From positions 2,108,001 to 2,172,000 of the forward strand of contig NZ_BBXJ01000001.1 of assembly GCF_001019715.1 (NCBI RefSeq): a DNA stretch of 64,000 bases, given 5' to 3'. Position 1 is the stretch's first letter. The number at the start of each line of letters is the position of its first letter. The translations under genes and the position numbers were made by a program. Positions 17,557-27,574 of the stretch are shown piece by piece. The notes under the pieces were generated by a model that worked only from the letters and a program-made list of their open reading frames with translations, was not told where the DNA came from and searched no databases. The stretch is from Rodentibacter caecimuris. GTDB taxonomy: Bacteria > Pseudomonadota > Gammaproteobacteria > Enterobacterales > Pasteurellaceae.

Positions 17557-19065
17557 ATGGAAACTGTCTATAACTTTATTAACGGTAAACAAGTTCCAAG
17601 TAGAGGAACAGAAGCATTCCCGATTTACAATCCGGCAACAGGTGAACAAATTCGCCAAGTCATCATGAGTACATCGGACGATGTGTATGAGGCTATTGAT
17701 GTGGCTCATCATGCCTTTGCGGAATGGTCTGCAACATCTCCGCTCCGCCGCTCACGCATTATGTTTAAATTTAAAGAATTATTACAAAGAGATTGGGATG
17801 CACTAGCTAAAATCATTGTTGAAGAACATGGTAAAGTTTACTCTGATGCTTGTGGCGAATTAACCCGTGGTCTGGAAGTGGTTGAGTTTGCATGCGGTAT
17901 TCCTCATTTACTTAAAGGAGAATTTTCTGAACAAGCCGGACGGGGAATTGATATTCACTCTTCACTTCAATCGTTAGGCGTAACGGCAGGCATTACCCCG
18001 TTTAACTTTCCCGCTATGGTACCGATGTGGATGTTCCCAGTCGCCCTTACTTGCGGTAATACCTTTATTTTAAAACCAGCAAAAGCAGATCCTTCACTTT
18101 CTATTAAGCTCGCAGAATTATTAAAAGAAGCCGGTTTGCCGGATGGTGTTTTCAATGTTGTTCATGGCGATCGCCACGATAATGAAATTTTATTACGAGA
18201 TCCAAGAGTACACGCTATCAGCTTTGTAGGCTCTACTCCTGCCGCTGCACATGTATATAAAATGGGTGCTGAATTCGGTAAACGGGTTCAAGCTTTTGGT
18301 GCAGCGAAAAATCATGCCTTGGTTATGCCTGACGCAGATATTGAATCAACAGCCAATGCGCTATTGGGCGCCGCATTTGGTGCCGCCGGTGAACGCTGTA
18401 TGGCAATTTCTCTGGCGGTTACAATAGATGACGAAACAGCAGATAAATTAATCGCTACGTTAAAACCTAAAGTTGAAGCACTTCGTTACGGGCCTGGAAT
18501 ACCAAAAGAAGGTGAAAAAGAAATGGATTTTGGCCCTCTTATCAGTCAACAACATCTTAATAATGTTACCAATTACATAACAAAAGGTGTGGAGGAAGGT
18601 GCAACGTTGCTTGTGGACGGACGTGGTAAAAAACCGATTGGACATGAAAACGGTTTCTTTATTGGCGGCAGTTTGTTTGATAACGTAACCCCTGATATGG
18701 TGATTTATAAAGAAGAGATCTTTGGCCCGGTTCTTGGCATTGTTCGGGCGAAAAACTTTGAGGAAGCCATGCGATTGATTAATGAACATCCTTACGGTAA
18801 TGGTACGGCAATTTTTACTGCTGACGGTGGTGCGGCACGTGAATTTGCCTATCATGTTCAAGCCGGTATGGTTGGAATTAATGTTCCGATTCCGGTTCCC
18901 ATGTCCTTTCATAGCTTTGGCGGTTGGAAGCATTCGGCCTATACCACATTAAATATTTATGGGCCTGACGGAGTACGTTTCTACACCAAAATGAAAACCG
19001 TCACAACCCGCTGGCCGAATAAATACGTTATTGAAAATGCCGCATTCAGTATGCCGACATTATAA
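17557..19065 (+). CDS. iolA: (Methyl)malonate-semialdehyde dehydrogenase IolA/MmsA
   Basis: Protein of 502 residues, aldehyde dehydrogenase superfamily: converts malonate semialdehyde plus CoA and NAD+ to acetyl-CoA and CO2, the last inositol-specific step. Catalytic Cys281 lies in GAAGERCMAISLAV. The position of the usual general-base Glu is Asn in FGAAKNHALV, which is normal for this CoA-dependent subgroup. Coenzyme motif ISFVGSTPAA is present. Start at 17557 with GAGGAG seven bases upstream, rather than the ATG at 17533. First gene of a plus-strand run; a hairpin separates it from the following dehydrogenase. Confidence 0.95.
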   Translation: METVYNFINGKQVPSRGTEAFPIYNPATGEQIRQVIMSTSDDVYEAIDVAHHAFAEWSATSPLRRSRIMFKFKELLQRDWDALAKIIVEEHGKVYSDACGELTRGLEVVEFACGIPHLLKGEFSEQAGRGIDIHSSLQSLGVTAGITPFNFPAMVPMWMFPVALTCGNTFILKPAKADPSLSIKLAELLKEAGLPDGVFNVVHGDRHDNEILLRDPRVHAISFVGSTPAAAHVYKMGAEFGKRVQAFGAAKNHALVMPDADIESTANALLGAAFGAAGERCMAISLAVTIDDETADKLIATLKPKVEALRYGPGIPKEGEKEMDFGPLISQQHLNNVTNYITKGVEEGATLLVDGRGKKPIGHENGFFIGGSLFDNVTPDMVIYKEEIFGPVLGIVRAKNFEEAMRLINEHPYGNGTAIFTADGGAAREFAYHVQAGMVGINVPIPVPMSFHSFGGWKHSAYTTLNIYGPDGVRFYTKMKTVTTRWPNKYVIENAAFSMPTL

Positions 19066-19081
19066 TTAAATAATTCAACTC

Positions 19082-19114
19082 AGGAGATAGCGAACTCAGA
19101 AGCTATCTCCTTTA
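19082..19114 (+). terminator. Hairpin between iolA and the second Gfo/Idh gene
   Basis: AGGAGATAGC (19082-19091) pairs with GCTATCTCCT (19102-19111). Only a weak T-rich stretch follows, so it may be a partial terminator or a processing site. Confidence 0.5.
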
Positions 19115-19149
19115 CTTTATGTTGTTGATATTTAAAAAAGGAAAACATC

Positions 19150-20289
19150 ATGAAACAAGTAAGAATTGGTTTAATCGGTACGGGATATATTGGGCGTTGT
19201 CATGCTATTGCATATTCGCAAGTCGCGACTGTTTTTCCGCTCGAAGCGCAGCCCGTGTTAGATTATTTGGCGGAAATTACCCCGGAATTAGCCGAACAAA
19301 AAGCCAAAGAGTTTGGCTTTCAGCGTTCTACCGGAAACTGGCGCGATGTTGTAGAAGATCCAAATATTGATGTAGTTGATATTTGTACACCAAACTTTCT
19401 ACATAAGGAAATTGCCTTGGCAGCCATTGCAAACGGCAAACATGTCTATTCTGAAAAACCACTCGCATTGACAGCGACAGATGCCAAATTAATGTATCAA
19501 GCATCAAAACAAGCCGGAGTGAAAACCCTAGTGGGATTTAACTATATCAAAAATCCGACAACCCAATTAGCAAGGGAAATCATTGCAAAAGGGGAAATCG
19601 GTGAGGTTATCCACTTCTATGGTACGCATAATGAAGATTATCTTGCCAATGAAAATACACCATTAGATTGGCATTGTATAAAAGAAAAAGCCGGTTTAGG
19701 TGCTTTAGGAGATCTTGCCGCACACATTGTTCAAATGTCTCAATATTTATTAGGACAAGAAATTCATTCGGTTATTGGTGATATGCAAACCGTCATTAAA
19801 ACAAGGCCAAATCCCAAGAATTTACAAGAGCGTTTACCAGTGGAAAATGAAGATCAAGCAACGGCACTAGTTCGTTTTAGCAATGGATGTATGGGTACGA
19901 TTGAAACCTCCCGTATTGCTTGCGGGCGAAAAATGGGGTTAAGTTATGTGATTACCGGTACGAAAGGATCAATTATCTACACGCAAGAACGAATGGCGGA
20001 ATTAAAACTGTATTTACATGATGAAAATCCGGCCAGACAAGGCTTTAAAACGATTTTAACCGGGCCGCTTCATCCTGATTATAGAAATTTTTGTGTCAGT
20101 GCCGGACATGGAATAGGTTTTAACGATCAAAAAACGGTGGAAATAAGGGATTTGATCAACGGAATTTCTAAAAATTCGACCGCACTTTATCCCAATTTTG
20201 AGGAAGGCTATAAAGTCTCAAGGGTATTGGATGCTATCGCATTATCTTATGAACAAAAACGTTGGGTTAATGTAGAAGAAATCGTATAA
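19150..20289 (+). CDS. Second Gfo/Idh/MocA dehydrogenase of the inositol cluster
   Basis: Protein of 379 residues. Rossmann motif GTGYIG at 10-15, SEKP at 101-104 and GDLAAH (D188, H192) are the family's cofactor and catalytic sites. It differs in length and in sequence from IolG (336 residues), so it is not a duplicate. By position, between iolA and a sugar ABC transporter, it may act on another inositol isomer (scyllo- or D-chiro-) or a related sugar acid. AAAAAGGAAAA before the ATG at 19150 is a fair ribosome site. Contains one USS (20179). Substrate is not readable from sequence. Confidence 0.85.
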   Translation: MKQVRIGLIGTGYIGRCHAIAYSQVATVFPLEAQPVLDYLAEITPELAEQKAKEFGFQRSTGNWRDVVEDPNIDVVDICTPNFLHKEIALAAIANGKHVYSEKPLALTATDAKLMYQASKQAGVKTLVGFNYIKNPTTQLAREIIAKGEIGEVIHFYGTHNEDYLANENTPLDWHCIKEKAGLGALGDLAAHIVQMSQYLLGQEIHSVIGDMQTVIKTRPNPKNLQERLPVENEDQATALVRFSNGCMGTIETSRIACGRKMGLSYVITGTKGSIIYTQERMAELKLYLHDENPARQGFKTILTGPLHPDYRNFCVSAGHGIGFNDQKTVEIRDLINGISKNSTALYPNFEEGYKVSRVLDAIALSYEQKRWVNVEEIV

Positions 20290-20310
20290 CCACAACTTCT
20301 TTCACTTCAT

Positions 20311-20340
20311 AAATAGGTGCTGTAACGCACCTATTTTCAT
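20311..20340 (+). terminator. Terminator after the second dehydrogenase
   Basis: AAATAGGTGC (20311-20320) and GCACCTATTT (20327-20336), a 10-bp perfect stem with a 6-base loop, then TTTTCATTTC. Confidence 0.75.
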
Positions 20341-20495
20341 TTCACAAAATGGATTAAAACTTCTACTATTTTTTAATAAAAAAATTTAGTTCTAAAATAA
20401 GATCTAGCTCACACTTTTGAAATTTGATTATTGCACGTGATATAAGCTAAATGATATACATATAAATAGATTATTTATTTTATATTTTTAATTTT

Positions 20496-20511
20496 TGAAA
20501 TTTAAATTTCT
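20496..20511. promoter_or_regulatory. Candidate IolR operator 5 (ABC transporter promoter)
   Basis: TGAAAT-TTAA-ATTTCT, one mismatch from the shared palindrome, 62 bp before the binding-protein gene. Places the transporter in the same predicted regulon. Confidence 0.55.
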
Positions 20512-20572
20512 TAAAATATTTCAATAAAGTATGTTTTTTGCTATTCGTCAACTCAATCAAAGGAGTAATCTT

Positions 20573-21511
20573 ATGAAAAAAATACTATTGGCATTGCTAT
20601 GCGGTAGCGCTTTACTCACCTCACAAGCCAGCGTGGCTAAAAATATCGTCATCGGTGCGCCAATGGTTGCCTTCTCAGATAAATGGCAAACCTATCTTCA
20701 GGATGCAATCCGTGAATTCGATAAGGCTCACGATGATGTTGAAATAAAACTTGCCGATGCTAACGGAGATCCCGCCCGATTACTAAATGACGCAGAAACA
20801 TTTATTGATCAAAAAGTCGATGCCTTATTGGTTGTTCCAACCGATCCGAATATCGTTAAAGTTATTGGTAGAAAAGCTAAACGAGCCGGTATTCCCCTTA
20901 TCGTTATTAATCGCAAACCATTAGATGAAGATATGCAGTACGTCACCAGTTATGTGGGCTCCGATGAAATTGAAGGAGGACGTATTCAAGCAGACTTTAT
21001 TGTCAATACACTACAAGGAAAATCCGCTGAAGCCGCTATTTTAATGGGGCCTTTAGGTCAGGATGCACAAATTAAACGGACACAGGGTAATAAAGAAATT
21101 TTTGCCCAAAATAAAAATATAAAAATCTTCACCGAGCAAGAAGGAAAATGGGATAGAGCTAAGGGCTTAGAAATCGCAGAAAACTTACTAGCCGCAAATA
21201 AAAATCTAAATGTTGTCGTCAGTAATAATGACGAAATGGCGATTGGTGCCGTCTTAGCTGGGCGAAAATTAGGTCTTAAAGATGAAGATCTCCTGATTAT
21301 CGGTCTGGATGCGACTCCGGATGCATTGGATTATCTTGGCAAAGGGTTAGATGCAACCGTGTTTCAATCTGCTGCCGGCCAAGGTATGACAGGAGCTGAA
21401 ATCGCATATTTAGCCGCGAAAGGAGAAAAAGTACCAGCGGTGAAATGGGTTCCCTTTGAACTGGTAACGCCGGACAAAAAAGAAGAATATCAAGCAAAAT
21501 ACAAAAAATAA
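20573..21511 (+). CDS. Periplasmic sugar (probably inositol)-binding protein of an ABC transporter
   Basis: Protein of 312 residues from the ATG at 20573; AAAGGAG nine bases upstream decides this against the frame's earlier ATG at 20531. Signal peptide MKKILLALLCG...SVA, cleaved before KN. The mature part is a ribose/galactose-type type I binding protein (VDALLVVPTDPN, IPLIVINRKP, VVSNNDEMAIGA, LIIGLDATPDALDYL). With the ATPase and permease that follow it forms a CUT2-type importer. Inositol as the ligand is inferred from the surrounding iol genes and the upstream operator. No lipobox, so it is soluble in the periplasm. Confidence 0.9.
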   Translation: MKKILLALLCGSALLTSQASVAKNIVIGAPMVAFSDKWQTYLQDAIREFDKAHDDVEIKLADANGDPARLLNDAETFIDQKVDALLVVPTDPNIVKVIGRKAKRAGIPLIVINRKPLDEDMQYVTSYVGSDEIEGGRIQADFIVNTLQGKSAEAAILMGPLGQDAQIKRTQGNKEIFAQNKNIKIFTEQEGKWDRAKGLEIAENLLAANKNLNVVVSNNDEMAIGAVLAGRKLGLKDEDLLIIGLDATPDALDYLGKGLDATVFQSAAGQGMTGAEIAYLAAKGEKVPAVKWVPFELVTPDKKEEYQAKYKK

Positions 21512-21692
21512 TTTCCTTATCGACTATAACGGAAAGGATAACATTGTCCTTTCCCATTAAAAGAACAAATCAAAAATGTGAGACACCCCATATCAAAGGA
21601 ATCATATTAATAAAATATAAGGCGTAAATTGACCGCACTTTCTAACAATGACGCCGGGAATATCCGTTCTTAATCGATTTAAGGAGTTAAAA

Positions 21693-23198
21693 ATGGCTAA
21701 TAATCCTCACTCTCCCTACATTTTAGAAATGAGAAATGTATCAAAAACATTTCCGGGGGTAAAAGCACTTGATGCAATTAATCTTCGTGTCAGACGTGGC
21801 AGTATTCATGCATTAATGGGTGAAAATGGCGCTGGGAAATCTACTTTAATGAAAATACTATACGGGATCTATATCCCTGATGAGGGAGGAGAATTAATTT
21901 TAGACGAAAACCCCTTTAAACCAAGCCGCCCCATTGACGCGATTCGTCGCGGATTGACGATGGTGCCACAGGAAATTTCCCCAGCTGCCAATTTAACGAT
22001 TGCCGATAATTTTTATTTAGGTCGTGAAATCACGCAAGGCAAGTTTTTCCTTGATCAAAAAGCAATGAATGAGCAAGCGTCAGCTATTTTGAAAGATCTC
22101 GGCGTTCCAATGGATGTTACGCTCAAAATGTCCGAAGTATCGGTGGCAAAAGCACAGTTAGTGGCTATTGCCACCGCAGTTTCCAATGATGCAAAAATCA
22201 TCATTATGGACGAACCGACAACCTCATTAACCGAAAATGAAGTGGAGCAACTTTACCGTATTATTGAAACCGTGAAAGCGAGAGGGATCGCGATTATTTT
22301 TATTTCCCATAAACTCGATGAAGTTTTCCGTGTATCTGATGAGATTACAGTCATTCGTGACGGTCAATATGTCGATACCAAACCAACCAAAGAGGTCACC
22401 AAAGAGCAACTTATCTCCATGATGGTTGGGCGTGATATGTCCGAGATGTTTCAACGTGAACGTTTTGAACCTTCCAATGAAACGATACTTGAGATAAAAA
22501 ATTTTACTCGGGCGGGGCATTATCAAGATATTAACTTTTCTGTACGCAAAGGTGAAATTTTTGGTATTGCCGGGTTAGTCGGCGCAGGACGCTCAGAGAT
22601 CGTAGAGGGATTATTCGGTTATAAGCCGGCAGACAGTGGAGAAATCTATATTAAAGGCAAGAAGGCACACATCAACAATCCGCTTGATGCGATGAAATAT
22701 AAAATTGGTTTTGTGACAGAAGATAGAAAGCTAACCGGACTCTTTCTAAATCTTAGTGTGACCGACAACATGATTATGCCGAAAATGTCACCATATCTTG
22801 ATAATCTCTTAGTTTCAGCCACAAGAGCTCAAAAGACAGCAAACGAACAAAAAGTAAAATTAAAAATTAAAACGCCAAATGTCGAAGTTATTACCAATAA
22901 CCTTTCCGGCGGAAATCAACAGAAAGTATTACTTGCCCGATGGCTGCTATTAGAACCGGATATTCTAATTTTAGATGAGCCAACAAAAGGAATTGATGTG
23001 GGAGCAAAAGCGGAATTATATAAACTGATGGTTGAACTATCAAAACAAGGTAAAACCATCATTATGATTACCTCAGATATGTTGGAACTTTTATCCATGA
23101 GCGACCGTGTCATGGTCATGCACGAAGGACACCAAGTGGGCATAATTCCTCATTCGGAGCTAACACAAGAACGGGTTCTTGAATTAGCTTCAGGCTAG
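21693..23198 (+). CDS. Sugar ABC transporter ATP-binding protein (two ABC domains)
   Basis: Protein of 501 residues with two fused ATPase domains, as in RbsA/XylG/MglA. Domain 1: Walker A GENGAGKST, Walker B IIIMDEPTTSL. Domain 2: degenerate Walker A (GLVGAGRSE), signature LSGGNQQKV, Walker B ILILDEPTKGIDVGAK, the usual pattern for CUT2 importers. The ATG at 21693 has AAGGAG seven bases upstream and is preferred over 21648. It lies 181 bp after the binding-protein gene (a USS at 21632 is in the gap) and 48 bp before the permease. Confidence 0.93.
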   Translation: MANNPHSPYILEMRNVSKTFPGVKALDAINLRVRRGSIHALMGENGAGKSTLMKILYGIYIPDEGGELILDENPFKPSRPIDAIRRGLTMVPQEISPAANLTIADNFYLGREITQGKFFLDQKAMNEQASAILKDLGVPMDVTLKMSEVSVAKAQLVAIATAVSNDAKIIIMDEPTTSLTENEVEQLYRIIETVKARGIAIIFISHKLDEVFRVSDEITVIRDGQYVDTKPTKEVTKEQLISMMVGRDMSEMFQRERFEPSNETILEIKNFTRAGHYQDINFSVRKGEIFGIAGLVGAGRSEIVEGLFGYKPADSGEIYIKGKKAHINNPLDAMKYKIGFVTEDRKLTGLFLNLSVTDNMIMPKMSPYLDNLLVSATRAQKTANEQKVKLKIKTPNVEVITNNLSGGNQQKVLLARWLLLEPDILILDEPTKGIDVGAKAELYKLMVELSKQGKTIIMITSDMLELLSMSDRVMVMHEGHQVGIIPHSELTQERVLELASG

Positions 23199-23246
23199 TT
23201 TTTGATCCATCACCATCGGTTTTTAACAAAAAATAAGAGGTTTAAT

Positions 23247-24200
23247 ATGGAAAACGTGACATTGAAGAAAATCATCAATGCTTATGGAATGGTCTTAATT
23301 TTAATTCTTCTGTTTTTAGGATTATCGATTTCAATTGATGGTTTTTTCTCGGCAAGAACCATTTGGAGTATTATTGAACAGGTCTCTATGTTTGGTATTA
23401 TCGCCATTGGTGTGACATTTATCATTATCACAACCGGCATTGATTTATCATCAGGGTCGGTTGTGGCATTAACCGCCGTGGTTTCTGCTTCAGTCGTAAC
23501 GGGCGGAGATACGGTATCCGCCGCCCTGCTTGCTTTTTCCGTATCAATTCTAATTGGTGCTGGATTGGGATTAGTTAACGGCGGACTAACCGCTATCGGC
23601 GGTATTCCACCGTTTATCGCCACATTGGGAATGATGATTATTGCTCGTGGTGCAGCGCAACTTTATTCCGACGGTCGTCCGATTGATGCCTCTTCCGAAG
23701 CTTTTACTTGGATTGCCGATGTGAATATTTTCGGATTACCGGGCTTGGTATTGCTATATATTTTAATTGTTATCTTCAGTCATATTTTACTTAGCCGTTC
23801 AACATTTGGTCGCCACGTTTATGCTGTAGGGGGAAATTTAAATGCGGCAAAAATTTGTGGTATCAATACGAATCGAACCCTCATCTGGGTTTACATTCTT
23901 GGCGGCGCGCTATCCGGTTTAGCCGGTGCCTTATTGGCAGCCCGAACTTATGCCGGAAACCCGTCTTACGGTTTAGCTTGGGAGCTGGATGCCATCGCCG
24001 CTGCCGTGATCGGCGGAGTATCCTTAAGCGGTGGCTTCGGTACGATTCCAATGTGCGTTGTCGGTGCATTAATTATTGGTACAACCAATAAAGGACTGAA
24101 TATGCTTGGTGTTGATCCATACTGGCAACAAATTGTAAAAGGTGCGATTATCGTTATTGCCGTGTTACTCGACACATTAAAACGTCGTAAAAAAGGTTAA
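23247..24200 (+). CDS. Sugar ABC transporter permease (RbsC family)
   Basis: Protein of 317 residues from the ATG at 23247, which has AAGAGG seven bases upstream; the earlier ATG at 23202 has none. About nine hydrophobic segments. Family signatures are visible in GIDLSSGSVVAL near the N-terminus, NGGLTAIGGIPPFIATLG, and AAAVIGGVSLSGGFG in the C-terminal third. It forms the membrane channel for the two-domain ATPase and the binding protein upstream. Last gene of the inositol region, followed by a strong hairpin. Confidence 0.93.
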   Translation: MENVTLKKIINAYGMVLILILLFLGLSISIDGFFSARTIWSIIEQVSMFGIIAIGVTFIIITTGIDLSSGSVVALTAVVSASVVTGGDTVSAALLAFSVSILIGAGLGLVNGGLTAIGGIPPFIATLGMMIIARGAAQLYSDGRPIDASSEAFTWIADVNIFGLPGLVLLYILIVIFSHILLSRSTFGRHVYAVGGNLNAAKICGINTNRTLIWVYILGGALSGLAGALLAARTYAGNPSYGLAWELDAIAAAVIGGVSLSGGFGTIPMCVVGALIIGTTNKGLNMLGVDPYWQQIVKGAIIVIAVLLDTLKRRKKG

Positions 24201-24219
24201 TCAATATCAACAAATTTTT

Positions 24220-24264
24220 GATATAAAAGGCTTATGTCCCAACGGGAAATAAGCCTTTATATCG
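24220..24264 (+). terminator. Terminator after the ABC permease
   Basis: Long stem GATATAAAAGGCTTAT / ATAAGCCTTTATATC with one bulge, before the rnr gene. Also could stop minus-strand transcription. Confidence 0.7.
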
Positions 24265-24342
24265 TTCAATCGTCCTATTTCCTTGCATTATTTCCTTTAC
24301 AGTGTCAAACTCACTGCAATTTTTAATACCTATCAAAAAGCC

Positions 24343-26697
24343 ATGGCAAAAAAACAGAAAAAACGCACACTCCAAGATCCTCATTATCAACGGGAGTTAG
24401 CTAAATACGGCAATCCGATTCCAAGCCGGGAACTTATTTTACGCGTAATTAGCGAAAATAACGCACCAATGAATAGGGAAGAAATTTTGACCGCACTTTC
24501 CATTCGTGACGAGGAACAAATGGAGGCTATGCGTCGCCGTTTGCGTGCGATGGAAAATGACGGACAACTTGTTTTCACCAAACGTAAACGCTATGCCTTA
24601 CCGGAAAAATTAGACCTGGTTAAGGGTTTGGTAATAGGTCATCGGGAAGGCTATGGTTTCTTGCAAGTCGAGGGTAAAAAAGAGGACTTTTTCATTCCAA
24701 ATCCTCAAATGCAACGGGTTATGCACGGTGATTTCGTACTGGCTCAACCGGCGGGTCTGGATCATCGCGGTCGCCGTGAAGTTCGCATTGTACGTGTGCT
24801 AGAAAGCCGTAAAAAACAAATTGTCGGTCGTTTCTTTTTGGAAAACGGTTTTAGTTATGTGGTACCGGACGATAGCCGTATCGGGCGTGATATTCTTGTA
24901 CCAAACGAACATCGTAACGGTGCGCGTATGGGGAAAGTGGTAGTGGTCGAATTACAAGAACGTTCCGCCGCCTTCAATCAGCCGATAGGGATGATTACGG
25001 AAATTTTAGGCGACAATATGGCAAAAGGCATGGAAGTGGAAATTGCTTTGCGTAATCACGATATTCCTCATAAATTCCCAAGTGCGGTGGAAAAATACGT
25101 CAAAAAATTTACCGAAGAGGTGCCTGAAGAAGCCAAAAAAGGTCGTGTTGATTTACGCAATTTACCGTTAGTTACCATTGATGGCGAAGATGCCCGCGAT
25201 TTTGATGATGCGGTCTATTGTGAAAAACAGGGTAAAGGCTGGAAACTTTGGGTGGCGATCGCCGATGTGAGCTACTATGTGCGTTTACGTTCCGCCTTGG
25301 ATACGGAGGCTCACAACCGAGGGAACTCGGTCTATTTCCCAAATCGTGTAGTACCGATGTTACCGGAGATTTTATCTAACGGTTTGTGTTCGCTCAATCC
25401 GCAGGTCGATCGTCTCTGTATGGTATGTGAAATGCAAGTTTCCGCCAAAGGTAAACTCACCGCCTATCGTTTTTATGAAGCGGTAATGAATTCCCACGCA
25501 CGCTTAACCTACACAAAAGTAGCAAAAATATTGGAAGGTGATGCAGAATTACAGGAACGTTATGTCTCCCTCGTACCGAATTTGGAAGAACTTCATCATC
25601 TCTATCAAGCCTTGCTTTCCTCCCGACACCAACGCGGTGCGATTGATTTTGAAACGATTGAAAGCAAATTTATTTTCAATGCCATGGGACGTATTGAGCG
25701 GATTGAACCGGTAATTCGTAACGATGCTCATAAAATCATTGAAGAATGTATGATCCTTGCCAATATTGCTGCCGCTAATTTTATGGAAAAACACAATGAA
25801 CCGGCACTATATCGTATTCACGCAATGCCAAGTGAAGAAAAACTCACGTCATTCCGTACTTTTTTGAGTGAGTTTGGTTTAACGTTGGAGGGCGGGAGAA
25901 AACCGACACCGAAAGATTATGCCGCTCTGCTAGAAAAAATAAAAACACGACCGGATCACGAGCTGATTCAAATTATGTTGCTACGTTCTTTAAGCCAAGC
26001 AGTGTACAATGCAGACAATATCGGACATTTTGGCTTAGCACTGGAAGAATATGCCCATTTTACTTCCCCTATCCGCCGTTATCCGGATTTAACACTCCAT
26101 CGCAGCATTAAATATTTACTTGCCAAAGAACAGGGGATAAAACGCAAAACCACTGACAGTGGCGGCTATCATTATTCCCTTGATGAAATGGATCTATTGG
26201 GCGATCATTGTTCAATGACGGAACGCCGCGCCGACGACGCAACTCGTGAAGTTGCGGATTGGTTGAAATGCGAATATATGCAAGATCACATTAGCAGTGA
26301 GTTTAACGGGGTGATTTCTTCCGTAACCGGTTTTGGATTGTTTGTACGTTTGGACGATTTGTTCATTGACGGCTTAGTGCATATTTCCACCTTAGAAAAT
26401 GACTACTATCAATTTGACGCTGCCAAACAGCGTTTAATTGGCGAAAATAGCGGCATACAATACCGATTGGGCGATAAAGTGCGTATTCGGGTGGAAGCCG
26501 TTCATTTAGAACAAAAAATGATAGATTTTTCACTGGTCAGTAGCGAACGCAAACCAAGTCGCGTCGGTAAAACGGCAAAAGAAAAAACTAAAAAAGTATT
26601 CAAAGAGTTGCCTAAAAAGGTGACGAGAAAACGCAAAAGTGCGGTCAAAAATAAAAAAGTATCTAAAAAACCGAGAAAATCGAAAACCCAATCCTAG
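24343..26697 (+). CDS. rnr: Ribonuclease R
   Basis: Protein of 784 residues from the ATG at 24343; the frame is open to 24283, but family members start with this basic segment leading to [10 protein letters not shown]. Exoribonuclease that degrades structured RNA 3' to 5' in RNA quality control. Domain order: winged helix (about 15-85), two cold-shock domains, the RNB catalytic domain with [19 protein letters not shown] (the conserved Asp cluster) and [14 protein letters not shown], an S1 domain ([21 protein letters not shown]) and a Lys/Arg-rich tail. Followed 54 bp later by rlmB, the usual enterobacterial and Pasteurellaceae order. Three USS copies inside. Confidence 0.96.
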   Translation: MAKKQKKRTLQDPHYQRELAKYGNPIPSRELILRVISENNAPMNREEILTALSIRDEEQMEAMRRRLRAMENDGQLVFTKRKRYALPEKLDLVKGLVIGHREGYGFLQVEGKKEDFFIPNPQMQRVMHGDFVLAQPAGLDHRGRREVRIVRVLESRKKQIVGRFFLENGFSYVVPDDSRIGRDILVPNEHRNGARMGKVVVVELQERSAAFNQPIGMITEILGDNMAKGMEVEIALRNHDIPHKFPSAVEKYVKKFTEEVPEEAKKGRVDLRNLPLVTIDGEDARDFDDAVYCEKQGKGWKLWVAIADVSYYVRLRSALDTEAHNRGNSVYFPNRVVPMLPEILSNGLCSLNPQVDRLCMVCEMQVSAKGKLTAYRFYEAVMNSHARLTYTKVAKILEGDAELQERYVSLVPNLEELHHLYQALLSSRHQRGAIDFETIESKFIFNAMGRIERIEPVIRNDAHKIIEECMILANIAAANFMEKHNEPALYRIHAMPSEEKLTSFRTFLSEFGLTLEGGRKPTPKDYAALLEKIKTRPDHELIQIMLLRSLSQAVYNADNIGHFGLALEEYAHFTSPIRRYPDLTLHRSIKYLLAKEQGIKRKTTDSGGYHYSLDEMDLLGDHCSMTERRADDATREVADWLKCEYMQDHISSEFNGVISSVTGFGLFVRLDDLFIDGLVHISTLENDYYQFDAAKQRLIGENSGIQYRLGDKVRIRVEAVHLEQKMIDFSLVSSERKPSRVGKTAKEKTKKVFKELPKKVTRKRKSAVKNKKVSKKPRKSKTQS

Positions 26698-26751
26698 ATT
26701 TTCCTATTTTCTTGAAAAGAAAAATAAATAACAAAATATAAAAGAGAGCCT

Positions 26752-27492
26752 ATGTCAGAACAAATCTATGGCATTCACGCCGTAAACAGTACTTTAACCC
26801 ATACACCGGAACGCCTTATTGAAGTGTTTGTACTAAAAGGACGTGAAGATAAACGCCTACAATCATTACTAAACGAATTGCACTCAATCGGCATTGGCGT
26901 GCAATTTGTGAATCGTCAAACGTTAGATAAAAAAGCCAACGGTGAAGTACATCAAGGTATTATTGCACGCGTGCAAGCCATGAAAGAACTGGGTGAAAAA
27001 GATCTTGATAACATTCTACAAAATAGCCAAAATCCACTTTTATTAGTGCTTGACGGGGTAACCGATCCCCACAATCTCGGTGCTTGTTTGCGTACCGCAG
27101 ATGCGGCGGGCGTAGCAGCAGTCATCGTACCGAAAGATAAATCGGCACAACTCACTTCCGTTGCGCGTAAAGTGGCGTGCGGAGCGGCGGAAACCGTCCC
27201 GCTCATTCGTGTTACTAATCTTTCCCGTACCCTTCGTGACTTACAGCAAAATCACAATATTTGGGTTGTGGGAACAGCCGGCGAGGCGACCGAAACGATT
27301 TATCAAAGCAAGCTCACCGGTGCACTTGCACTGGTCATGGGGGCGGAAGGCGAAGGAATGCGCCGTTTAACCAGAGAACATTGCGATCAGCTGATAAGTA
27401 TCCCAATGGCAGGATCGGTTTCGTCCTTGAATGTCTCGGTGGCAACAGGCGTATGTTTGTTTGAGATTGTGCGTCAACGTTTAAGCATATAA
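26752..27492 (+). CDS. rlmB: 23S rRNA (guanosine-2'-O)-methyltransferase RlmB
   Basis: Protein of 246 residues, SPOUT/TrmH family, methylating G2251 (E. coli numbering) in the ribosomal P-site loop. N-terminal L30e-like RNA-binding domain (about 1-75), then the knotted catalytic domain with motif 1 ([16 protein letters not shown]), motif 2 ([13 protein letters not shown]) and motif 3 ([18 protein letters not shown]). Full length, good ribosome site (AGAGAGCC). Co-directional with rnr. Confidence 0.96.
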   Translation: MSEQIYGIHAVNSTLTHTPERLIEVFVLKGREDKRLQSLLNELHSIGIGVQFVNRQTLDKKANGEVHQGIIARVQAMKELGEKDLDNILQNSQNPLLLVLDGVTDPHNLGACLRTADAAGVAAVIVPKDKSAQLTSVARKVACGAAETVPLIRVTNLSRTLRDLQQNHNIWVVGTAGEATETIYQSKLTGALALVMGAEGEGMRRLTREHCDQLISIPMAGSVSSLNVSVATGVCLFEIVRQRLSI

Positions 27493-27523
27493 AAACATTT
27501 TAAAAAGTAACCGCACTTTTATA

Positions 27524-27558
27524 AAAATACCGAGTATTTTTATACTCGGTATTTTTTA
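27524..27558. terminator. Bidirectional terminator between rlmB and brnQ
   Basis: AAAATACCGAGTAT (27524-27537) and ATACTCGGTATTTT (27542-27555): 14-bp stem, 4-base loop, T-run. A USS at 27510 lies just before it. Confidence 0.85.
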
Positions 27559-27574
27559 TTATGCGGCTATTTTT

